A stretch of DNA of 64,000 nt from Closterium sp. Naga37s-1 (lineage: Eukaryota > Streptophyta > Zygnematophyceae > Desmidiales > Closteriaceae), in contig CANJKZ010000971.1 of the NCBI GenBank assembly GCA_947471745.1, positions 1,546,001 through 1,610,000 on the forward strand. Direction: 5' to 3'. Position numbers and translations under genes: made by a program. Each line of letters opens with the position of its first letter. The stretch's first letter is position 1. Of this stretch, positions 33,601 through 39,785 are shown piece by piece. The notes under the pieces were generated by a model, which saw nothing but the letters and a program-made list of their open reading frames with translations, was not told where the DNA came from and ran no database searches.

Positions 33601-36600
33601 CCCTGCCAGTGAGATGCTAGAGGCGATGGGTCACGAGTACCTGGGCGGTTTCTTCCAGACTTCCTCTTTCTGCAGTGCCTTCGCAACTTCTTGGAAAATT
33701 CTCCCCCATCCTCCCCCGCCACACCGCCACAGTGAGATGCCAGAGGCGGTGGGCCACGAGTACCTGGGAGACTTCTTCCATCACTGCGACTCCCATAAGC
33801 GATCCCCCTTAAGCGATCCCCCATAAGCGATCCCCCATAAGCGATCCCCCATAAGCGATCCCCATCTGAACTGCTTGACTTCCCCATTCCCCACCATCAG
33901 TGAGATGCTAGAGGCGGTGGGCCACGAGTACCTGGGAGACTTCTTCCATCACTGCGACCGCTTGCTCGCAATGGACGGGCTGCTCGTTGTTCAGGTGTGT
34001 TTCATGTGCCATTGTAACAAGCTGCCTTGTGAGTCGTCTCAAAAGTCTCTTCCACCACTGCGACCGGCTGCTCACAATGAACGGGCAGCTTGTTGTTCAG
34101 GTGCATTTCAGTCTTAGGTGGTTGTTCAGGTGCGTTTCACTCTCAGGTGGTTGTTCGGGTGCGTTTCAGTCTCAGGTGGTTGTTCGGGTGCGTTTCAGTC
34201 TCAGGTGGTTGTTCGGGTGCGTTTCAGTCTCAGGTGGTTGTTCGGGTGCGTTTCGGTCTCAGGTGGTTGTTCAGGTGCGTTTCAGTCTCAGGTAGTTGTT
34301 CGGGTGCGTTTCAGACTCAGGTGGTTGTTCAGATACGTTTCAGTCTCAGGTGGTTGCTCAGATGCGCTTCAGCCTCAGGTGGTTGTACGGGTGCCTTCAC
34401 AGCTCAGGTGGTTGTTCAGATGTCTTTCGAACCGAGGTGGTTGTTCAATTGCATCCATTTTTTTAATTTGTATGACTTGCCGGTCCTTTGTTCTTCTTTC
34501 TCGTTCCGCCCCCCGGCACCCATCCGAATGTAACCCATTTCTTCCGTCATCCCATCCCATCCGCCATCAGGTGATCACCACACCAGAGAGCCGCTACGAG
34601 GAGTACCGCCTATCCTCTGATTTCATCAAGGAGTACATCTTCCCCGGCTGCTGCGTGCCCTCCCTCTCTGCTCTCACCGACGCCATGGCCAAGAACTCCG
34701 CCTTCAGGTGAAAACAGCAGAGCCACGAACTGCGCCTTCAGGTGAAAACAACAGAGCCAGCAGCTCCGCCTTCAGGTGAAAACAGCAGAGGCAGGAACTC
34801 CGCCCTCAGCTGGAAAAACGGGACAGAGGACTCCGCCTTCAGTTGAGAACAACTGAGTCAAGAACTCAGGTTTCAAGTGAAAGCAGCCTGGCCAAGAACT
34901 TCACTTTCAAATTAAAACGACCCGGCCAGAATCTTACTTGTCTACCTTCTCTCTGCCACTGCCGAGCTGCCCACTTCACTCGTTGCCAAGGTAGTGGGAG
35001 CTGCGTACTTCGCCACTGCGCCATGTCGTGGGAGCTGCACTCCATGTCGTGGGAGCTGCACTCCATGTCGTGGGAGCTGCACTCCATGTCGTGGGAGCTG
35101 CACTCCATGTCGTGGGAGCTGCACTCCATGTCGTGGGAGCTGCACTCCATGTCGTGGGAGCTGCACTCCATGTCGTGGGAGCTGCACTCCATGTCGTGGG
35201 AGCTGCACTCCATGTCGTGGGAGCTGCACTCCATGTCGTGGGAGCTGCACTCCATGTCGTGGGAGCTGCACTCCATGTCGTGGGAGCTGCACTCCATGTC
35301 GTGGGAGCTGCACTCCATGTCGTGGGAGCTGCACTCCATGTCGTGGGAGCTGCACTCCATGTCGTGGGAGCTGCACTCCATGTCGTGGGAGCTGCACTCC
35401 ATGTCGTGGGAGCTGCACTCCATGTCGTGGGAGCTGCACTCCATGTCGTGGGAGCTGCACTCCATGTCGTGGGAGCTGCACTCCATGTCGTGGGAGCTGC
35501 ACTCCATGTCGTGGGAGCTGCACTCCATGTCGTGGGAGCTACACTCCATGTCGTGGGAGCTGCACTCCATGTCGTGGGAGCTGCACTCCATGTCGTGGGA
35601 GCTGCACTCCATGTCGTGGGAGCTGCACTCCATGTCGTGGGAGCTGCACTCCATGTCGTGGGAGCTGCACTCCATGTCGTGGGAGCTGCACTCCATGTCG
35701 TGGGAGCTGCACTCCATGTCGTGGGAGCTGCACTCCTTGTCGTGGGAGCTGCACTCCATGTCGTGGGAGCTGCACTCCATGTCGTGGGAGCTGCACTCCA
35801 TGTCGTGGGAGCTGCACTCCATGTCGTGGGAGCTGCACTCCATGTCGTGGGAGCTGCACTCCATGTCGTGGGAGCTGCACTCCATGTCGTGGGAGCTGCA
35901 CTCCATGTCGTGGGAGCTGCACTCCATGTCGTGGGAGCTGCACTCCATGTCGTGGGAGCTGCACTCCATGTCGTGGGAGCTGCACTCCATGTCGTGGGAG
36001 CTGCACTCCATGTCGTGGGAGCTGCACTCCATGTCGTGGGAGCTGCACTCCATGTCGTGGGAGCTGCACTCCATGTCGTGGGAGCTGCACTCCATGTCGT
36101 GGGAGCTGCACTCCATGTCGTGGGAGCTGCACTCCATGTCGTGGGAGCTGCACTCCATGTCGTGGGAGCTGCACTCCATGTCGTGGGAGCCGAATCAGAA
36201 GTCACCTTTCCGCCGACGATAGAGCAGGGGAGCTGCGTACTTCACCACTGCGCCATGCATGCACTCGATCACCCCAGTATCCAACCCCCTTTCTTTTCAT
36301 CCCCTTGTCTCCACCTCGCCTCTGCCTAAGAACCGTGTGGAGGAGCTGGAGAACATGAGGCCGCATTATGCCACCACACTTGTCCACTTGATCTTGAACG
36401 CCCACCCTCTCCCATGTTTCCTCTTCCCTTCTCCCTCCCCAGTGTGGAAGATCTGGGGAACACGTTTGAGACGTCTCAAAGGCCTTCAACTTCAGCCCCT
36501 CCTTGCCACCGCCCCTCTTGTCATATACAGTGTGGAGGAGCTGGAGAGCATTGGTCGCCCCTCTTGTCATTTACAGTGTGGAGGAGCTGGAGAGCATTGG

Positions 36601-39231
36601 TCGCCCCTCTTGTCATATACAGTATGGAGGAGCTGGAGAGCATTGGTCGCCCCTCTTGTCATTTACGGTGTGGAGGAGCTGGAGAGCATTGGTCGCCCCT
36701 CTTGTCATATACAGTGTGGAGGAGCTGGAGAGCATTGGACGCCCCTCTTGTCATATACAGTGTGGAGGAGCTGGAGAGCATTGGTCGCCCCTCTTGTCAT
36801 TTACAGTGTGGAGGAGCTGGAGAGCATTGGTCGCCCCTCTTGTCATATACAGTGTGGAGGAGCTGGAGAGCATTGGTCGCCCCTCTTGTCATATACAGTG
36901 TGGAGGAGCTGGAGAGCATTGGTCGCCCCTCTTGTCATTTACAGTGTGGAGGAGCTGGAGAGCATTGGTCGCCCCTCTTGTCATATACAGTGTGGAGGAG
37001 CTGGAGAGCATTGGTCGCCCCTCTTGTCATTTACAGTGTGGAGGAGCTGGAGAGCATTGGTCGCCCCTCTTGTCATTTACAGTGTGGAGGAGCTGGAGAG
37101 CATTGGTCGCCCCTCTTGTCATTTACAGTGTGGAGGAGCTGGAGAGCATTGGTCGCCCCTCTTGTCATTTACAGTGTGGAGGAGCTGGAGAGCATTGGTC
37201 GCCCCTCTTGTCATATACAGTGTGGAGGAGCTGGAGAGCATTGGTCGCCCCTCTTGTCATATACAGTGTGGAGGAGCTGGAGAGCATTGATCGCCCCTCT
37301 TGTCATTTACAGTGTGGAGGAGCTGGAGAGCATTGGTCGCCCCTCTTGTCATTTACAGTGTGGAGGAGCTGGAGAGCATTGGTCGCCCCTCTTGTCATTT
37401 ACAGTGTGGAGGAGCTGGAGAGCATTGGTCGCCCCTCTTGTCATATACAGTGTGGAGGAGCTGGAGAGCATTGGTCGCCCCTCTTGTCATATACAGTGTG
37501 GAGGAGCTGGAGAGCATTGGTCGCCCCTCTTGTCATATACAGTGTGGAGGAGCTGGAGAGCATTGGTCGCCCCTCTTGTCATATACAGTGTGGAGGAGCT
37601 GGAGAGCATTTTTCGCCCCTCTTGTCATATACAGTGTGGAGGAGCTGGAGAGCATTGGTCGCCCCTCTTGTCATATACAGTGTGGAGGAGCTGGAGAGCA
37701 TTGGTCGCCCCTCTTGTCATATACAGTGTGGAGGATCTGGAGAGCATTGATCGCCCCTCTTGTCATTTACAGTGTGGAGGAGCTGGAGAGCATTGGTCGC
37801 CCCTCTTGTCATATACAGTGTGGAGGAGCTGGAGAGCATTGGTCGCCCCTCTTGTCATATACAGTGTGGAGGAGCTGGAGAGCATTGGTCGCCCCTCTTG
37901 TCATTTACAGTGTGGAGGAGCTGGAGAGCATTGGTCGCCCCTCTTGTCATATACAGTGTGGAGGAGCTGGAGAGCATTGGTCGCCCCTCTTGTCATTTAC
38001 AGTGTGGAGGAGCTGGAGAGCATTGGTCGCCCCTCTTGTCATTTACAGTGTGGAGGAGCTGGAGAGCATTGGTCGCCCCTCTTGTCATATACAGTGTGGA
38101 GGAGCTGGAGAGCATTGGTCGCCCCTCTTGTCATATACAGTGTGGAGGAGCTGGAGAGCATTGGTCGCCCCTCTTGTCATATACAGTGTGGAGGAGCTGG
38201 AGAGCATTGGTCGCCCCTCTTGTCATATACAGTGTGGAGGAGCTGGAGAGCATTGGTCGCCCCTCTTACCTCACTATGCCACGACGCTCATGCGAATTTG
38301 TGTTGAACACCTGCCCACTCCCTTGCCTTCCCCCTTCTCCACTCCCCACGTGCCCTCCCTTGTCATATACAGTGTGGAGGAGCTGGAGAACATCGGGCCA
38401 CACTATGCCACAACGCTCATGCGATGGCACGACAACTTCATGGCGCACAGGCAGTGAGTTGACTTTGAGATCATGATTGCATTGATGATGGCGTTGATGA
38501 TGGCGTTCATGATGGCATTGATGATGGCGTTGATGATGGCATTGATGATGGCATTGAGATGTCACGACAACTTCATGACACCGACAGTGACTGTTGATTT
38601 GAGTTAGGGACTTGCATTCAGTGTGTTTGAAATTTGTGATGGCACTGGGATGGGATTGGGATGTCACTGCATGGCATGCGGCATTTGGTCAAACATCCCT
38701 CTTCCCTCTCCCTCTCTCCCCTAACTACTCCTTCCAGTGAGATTATGGAGATGGGTTTCGGTCCCAAGTTCATCCGCACGTGGCAGTACTACTTTGTCTA
38801 CTGCGCTGTGGGCTTCCAAACTCGCACACTCGGAGATATTCAGGTGAATTCAGGAAGGTTCAAGTAATCACGGGGAGGTTCAGGTAAATTCCGGGAGGTT
38901 CAAGGAGGCTCAGGTGTTTTCAGAAAGGTTCAGGCGATTTCAGGAAGGTTTGATTGTGGTTAGCGAAGTCATATGAAACCTCTGAGACTTCTTCAGGTGA
39001 AAACTCAGGTGATATGTGAACAGCTGCAGCTGACCTGGCTAATGGAAGATGACTCTGTGTGTTTCTGTGGTTTGTTTTTTTCTCCGTTTGTTTGATTGTC
39101 TTGCACCTGGATTCCTTCCATGTCCACATCCTAATAACCATCTCAACCCTCTGTTGCGCTGAGTGCAGGTGGTGTTCTCACGTCCGGGCAATGCAACGCT
39201 GGATCTTGTACCCTACACCAAGACAGAGTGA
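17965..39231 (+). CDS. Plant-type cyclopropane fatty acid synthase (FAD amine-oxidase-like domain + SAM methyltransferase), 24 exons
   Basis: The enzyme transfers a methylene from S-adenosylmethionine to the double bond of phospholipid acyl chains. The exons are 17965-18141, 19084-19289, 19906-20095, 20863-20964, 21526-21585, 21944-22025, 22667-22814, 23796-23922, 24783-24966, 25761-25789, 26497-26657, 27484-27580, 27905-28000, 28845-28903, 29367-29490, 30301-30363, 30885-30944, 31935-32096, 33086-33159, 33901-33994, 34571-34707, 38373-38453, 38738-38843 and 39169-39231. All phases match and sum to 893 residues (plant relatives about 870). Residues 1-470 are the NAD(P)/FAD-binding half (GSGVAG at 7-12, GRPQWLTVSGRSQTYV in exon 5, GAYLGYGFHEDG across exons 9-10). 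From about 590 comes the CFAS half: NISNHYDL, TMTYSCAIFE, the SAM motif VLEIGFGWGS (664-673), CEMLEAVGHEYLGDFF, EYIFPGCCVPSL and TRTLGDIQVVFSRPGN. The reading frame is intact although introns exceed exons about seven-fold and are full of exon-edge copies. Confidence 0.95.
18872..19050 (+). repeat. Two acceptor-side echoes of exon 2
   Basis: Copies of the exon 2 start (CAG then GTGACCTACC-CAACAT) begin at about 18876 and 18976, ahead of the true exon at 19084, with about 100 bp spacing. The second copy lacks one TTC codon but otherwise reads YPNMLSFEELESAIEP. Both keep a pyrimidine tract and an AG, so they are decoy or alternative 3' splice sites. Confidence 0.85.
19367..19790 (+). repeat. Echoes on both sides of intron 2
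   Basis: Two copies of the end of exon 2 with donors (CTCAAGTAAG at about 19441-19450 and 19544-19553) follow the true donor. Two copies of the start of exon 3 (about 19635-19672 and 19746-19780, CCAAGGT(C/G)(G/C)AAGCCTC) precede the true exon at 19906. Confidence 0.8.
20148..20610 (+). repeat. Three donor-side echoes of exon 3
   Basis: Copies ending in TGCGA(T/C)TGCTACCTGGTCAGT or close variants lie at about 20160-20263, 20320-20421 and 20500-20600. They copy the last 60-100 bases of exon 3 (LLTETLGQFLKERGYS and so on) with its donor. Divergence rises with distance from the true exon. Confidence 0.85.
20950..21320 (+). repeat. 30-bp donor array in intron 4 (about 10 copies)
   Basis: The end of exon 4 plus its donor (ACATGCTGCAG then GTTCGTTATA) is repeated about every 27-33 bp. 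Each unit carries a CAG/GTTCGT 5' splice-site-like junction. Outer copies at 21240-21320 are more diverged. The 30-bp core period would keep the reading frame if a later unit were used. Confidence 0.92.
21590..21671 (+). repeat. (CA)n tract at the exon 5 donor, about 41 units
   Basis: The tract starts only 4 bases after the GTAAGC... donor of exon 5 (GT at 21586). CA repeats next to 5' splice sites bind hnRNP L-type proteins in animals; a role here is inference. Confidence 0.95.
22401..22660 (+). repeat. Two acceptor-side echoes of exon 7
   Basis: Two units of about 130 bp (starting near 22409 and 22537), each with a pyrimidine tract, CCGCAG and a diverged copy of the exon 7 start (GTGTGGA-GGGCGACTAGGGG), precede the true exon at 22667. 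In both copies gatgctgggt is doubled. Confidence 0.88.
22885..23158 (+). repeat. Donor echo of exon 7 followed by a 12-bp array
   Basis: 22891-22954 repeats the last ~65 bases of exon 7 with its CCACCAGGTACAC donor. From about 22967 a ttgcgacgtcac / tcgcgacgtcac 12-bp unit repeats about 16 times. Each unit contains the palindrome GACGTC. Confidence 0.92.
23345..23745 (+). repeat. Three acceptor-side echoes of exon 8
   Basis: Copies of (C)AGCACCATCTTCCTGCAT with increasing similarity to the true exon lie at about 23343, 23508 and 23666, before exon 8 at 23796. Similarity to the real exon falls with distance, as if the oldest copy is the outermost. Confidence 0.85.
23980..24345 (+). repeat. 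Three donor-side echoes of exon 8
   Basis: Copies of the exon 8 end (ACTGGCTCAACACGCTGCAG with GTGGGTGT) lie at about 23985-24056, 24145-24212 and 24265-24342. Each keeps the donor. Spacing is 120-150 bp. Confidence 0.88.
24495..24720 (+). repeat. Two acceptor-side echoes of exon 9
   Basis: Copies of GCAGAATCT-GG(T/G)GACAC at about 24496 and 24622 precede the true exon 9 (24783). The second reaches about 95 bases into exon sequence (GIKGVVHHQWVTSH). Confidence 0.85.
25015..25620 (+). repeat. Donor-side echoes of exon 9 and a 51-bp triplication
   Basis: Four copies of the exon 9 end (CTGCCAGACTGCTCCCC through GGGGCATATCTCGGTACGT) lie at about 25020-25105, 25150-25231, 25250-25332 and 25375-25460. 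The last leads into three 51-bp units beginning GCGTATCTTGGCCCATCATA, which grew out of the final CATATCTTGG of the exon. Confidence 0.85.
25795..26275 (+). repeat. Three simple arrays in intron 10
   Basis: In order: a gcatcatgtatcat/gcatcatgtttcat 14-15 bp array right after the exon 10 donor (25795-25990), a catac pentamer array (about 26045-26096), and a 21-bp array caccttgaacatacaccaga (about 26130-26270, 7 copies). No protein-coding signal. Confidence 0.92.
26330..26440 (+). repeat. Acceptor-side echo of exon 11
   Basis: This copies the first ~90 bases of exon 11 (CCAGGCTGGCTTAACTGCAG..., reading LTAANALLGVSSSPALQLQR) with its own pyrimidine tract, 160 bp before the true exon at 26497. 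Confidence 0.9.
26818..27335 (+). repeat. 28-bp minisatellite (about 17 copies) bounded by inverted repeats
   Basis: Units of catgtatgcatccatgtcct plus tgtgccta repeat every 28 bp from 26844 to about 27312. The array is bounded by a perfect 23-bp inverted repeat: GTCACCTTGGGCATGTGGAC plus ATG at 26825-26847, and its complement at 27308-27330. The match extends imperfectly outward by about 10 more bases. Lies in intron 11; open in all forward frames only because the unit lacks stops. Confidence 0.9.
27637..27860 (+). repeat. 59-bp tandem repeat with palindromic core
   Basis: About 3.5 units of agtcacagccttctcacctg..., each ending in tttttgagacgtctcaa, recur every 59 bp in intron 12. The palindrome TTTTTGAGACGTCTCAA is part of every unit. 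Confidence 0.9.
28036..28365 (+). repeat. Three donor-side echoes of exon 13
   Basis: Copies of the exon 13 end (GATGCCT(T/C)TGTGGA, CAGGGCTCCAG, TCCTCGAGGTGAG) lie at about 28056-28128, 28187-28258 and 28310-28366. The first starts directly after the palindrome TTTGAGAACTCTCAAG. Confidence 0.88.
28720..28800 (+). repeat. Acceptor-side echo of exon 14
   Basis: GCAGATCGTGATTAACAATC and the following bases copy the first ~50 bases of exon 14 (true start 28845). The copy stops exactly where a TTAAGGCGTCTCAAAAGGCG palindromic block begins. Confidence 0.88.
29474..30240 (+). repeat. 17-bp donor satellite in intron 15 (about 45 copies)
   Basis: The last bases of exon 15 plus its donor (ACTACGACCTG then GTAACC) are tandemly repeated every 17 bp. 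Every unit carries a perfect CTG/GTAACC junction identical to the true 5' splice site at 29491. The unit is not a multiple of three, so use of another copy would mostly shift the frame. The right end (from about 30080) is more diverged. Confidence 0.96.
30301..30705 (+). repeat. Exon 16 present in four tandem copies
   Basis: The 63-base exon 16 (30301-30363, reading SNGMFQTFLDETMTYSCAIF) is followed by three near-identical copies, about 118-124 bp apart. Each has a TTGCAG acceptor-like site and extra codons (HAQTSFF) at the front. The second lacks a GT donor (TTGAGC); the third has GTGAGC; the fourth ends CAG then GTCTGT. The first best matches the family and is taken as the constitutive exon. 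Confidence 0.85.
31138..31632 (+). repeat. Echoes of exon 17
   Basis: Partial copies of exon 17 (CAGAGGAGCCTCTAGTGGAT twice near 31143 and 31206; GAGGAGCCAGCTCTTGTGGG and GCGCAAGCTGA(G/C) forms near 31491 and 31590) are spread through intron 17 and separated by short palindromes. Confidence 0.75.
31690..31900 (+). repeat. Two acceptor-side echoes of exon 18
   Basis: Copies of CCAGGC(A/G)CGCATAGACTC followed by the CACCACGTGCTGGAGATTGG block lie at about 31692 and 31828, before the true exon at 31935. Both include the first SAM-motif codons (LEIGFG). Confidence 0.9.
32130..32410 (+). repeat. Two donor-side echoes of exon 18
   Basis: Copies of the exon 18 end (TCACGGGGTGTCGCTACACG through GCAGG(A/T)CTGCAGGTATG-like sites) lie at about 32138-32235 and 32316-32405. 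The first keeps an intact donor. Confidence 0.9.
32785..32990 (+). repeat. Acceptor-side echoes of exon 19
   Basis: Diverged copies of CAGGATCGAATCAACT(G/T)CAT and the following CTACCGCAACCTGCCAG occur near 32778 and 32926, ahead of the true exon 19 at 33086. Confidence 0.8.
33410..33862 (+). repeat. Three acceptor-side echoes of exon 20 and a 13-bp array
   Basis: Copies of CAGTGAGATGC(T/C)(A/C)(G/C)AGGC begin near 33419, 33607 and 33731, with the most distant being the most diverged. Between the last copy and exon 20 (33901) a cataagcgatccc 13-bp unit repeats 4-5 times. Confidence 0.85.
34045..34450 (+). repeat. 29-bp donor array in intron 20 (about 12 copies)
   Basis: After one longer echo of the exon 20 end (34051-34098), the border TTGTTCAG then GTGCGTTTCA expands into units of ttgttcgggtgcgtttcagt plus ctcaggtgg, every 29 bp. 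Many units keep a CAG/GTG or CGG/GTGCG junction. Divergence grows toward 34450. Confidence 0.93.
34708..34930 (+). repeat. Donor-side array of exon 21
   Basis: About six 36-bp copies of the exon 21 end and donor (GAACTCCGCCTTCAG then GTGAAAACA) follow directly on the true donor at 34708, decaying with distance. Confidence 0.88.
34994..36200 (+). repeat. 21-bp satellite (about 56 copies) in intron 21
   Basis: The unit ccatgtcgtgggagctgcact repeats with almost no variation. Because 21 is a multiple of three and the unit lacks stops in most frames, long repetitive open frames appear on both strands (MSWELHS-type); I treat them as artefacts. The flanks gggagctgcgtacttcgcca (left) and ggagctgcgtacttcaccac (right) suggest the array grew from a related single-copy segment. 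Confidence 0.95.
36521..38268 (+). repeat. 46-bp acceptor satellite (about 38 copies) before exon 22
   Basis: Each unit holds a pyrimidine tract (GCCCCTCTTG), TCATATACAG or TCATTTACAG, and the first ~25 bases of exon 22 (TGTGGAGGAGCTGGAGAGCA). Every unit is therefore a complete-looking 3' splice site plus the start of the exon. The true exon (38373-38453) lies 105 bp beyond the array. The VEELESIG-type open frames through the array are artefacts of a stop-free unit. Confidence 0.96.
38460..38960 (+). repeat. Echoes and small arrays in introns 22 and 23
   Basis: Intron 22 starts with a gatgatggcattgat-type array and contains a copy of the exon 22 end (CACGACAACTTCATGACACC then GACAGTGACT, about 38566-38595). 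Intron 23 starts with about five 18-22 bp units of the (ATT/AGGTT)CAGGTGAATTCAGG kind grown from the exon 23 donor. Confidence 0.75.
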
Positions 39232-39785
39232 TGCACACTGGTGGAACGATTCAATAAACGGTCAATCTGCCCAATATTCCAGCTAGACTTGTGGTGCCGG
39301 TGGCATCTGGTGCAGTGCCGTACACCAAGACACACACCGGTGGCCATTGGTCAAAACCATATCCGTCTGGTGGCACTTCCTGTGACTACATCCCACCAAC
39401 TCCACAACATTCATGCATGGATGATTTTCTCCTGGATGGGGCGATTGCTCAGAGTGGAAGTGTTTGGCTTCGAGCTGGTAACACAAAGCATCACCTCCTA
39501 CATTTACTGCCTCGCACATGTGAGCTAACCTGAGTTAGTGGCGTGGCGCATCCCCTACCGTTGTAGAGAGCAAGTGCCTCGTTTCTGCAGATATGTAACA
39601 CTCCGTCACACTAATTGGCATCAAGATTGTAACATAGCAACATAGGTTCCATCTAAAGATGGATGATCCTCCAATCAACTGCAGCCATAGCTAAACATAT
39701 TTCGGTGAACTCAACAAAGATGCCCTATCAGCCATATCTGCAGGTGGTGTGGATTGTGCTGACAATCATCCCCAGTTTCACATCT
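39232..39785. other. 3' flank between convergent genes
   Basis: This contains the presumed 3' UTRs of the cyclopropane synthase (plus) and the DUF3598-like gene (minus). A diverged copy of the last exon's end (GTGCCGTACACCAAGACACA near 39314) shows the echo pattern also occurs past the last exon. AATAAA at about 39253 could be a polyadenylation signal. No further gene seen. Confidence 0.5.

Noticed and set aside
18872-34450. Partial exon copies as evidence for tandem paralogous or trans-spliced genes
   Set aside because: Copies cover only exon edges, alternate with true exons in order, and never form a second complete exon set; a single gene with border duplications explains all of them.
34843-36358. 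Very long open frames on both strands (MSWELHS, QLPRHGV, SAAPTTW repeats)
   Set aside because: They are translations of a stop-free 21-bp satellite inside intron 21 of the cyclopropane synthase gene; no non-repetitive coding sequence, start context or domain supports them.
36259-38476. Long frames with VEELESIGRPSCHLQCGGAG-type repeats
   Set aside because: They run through the 46-bp acceptor array. Only the final unit joins a real exon (38373-38453).
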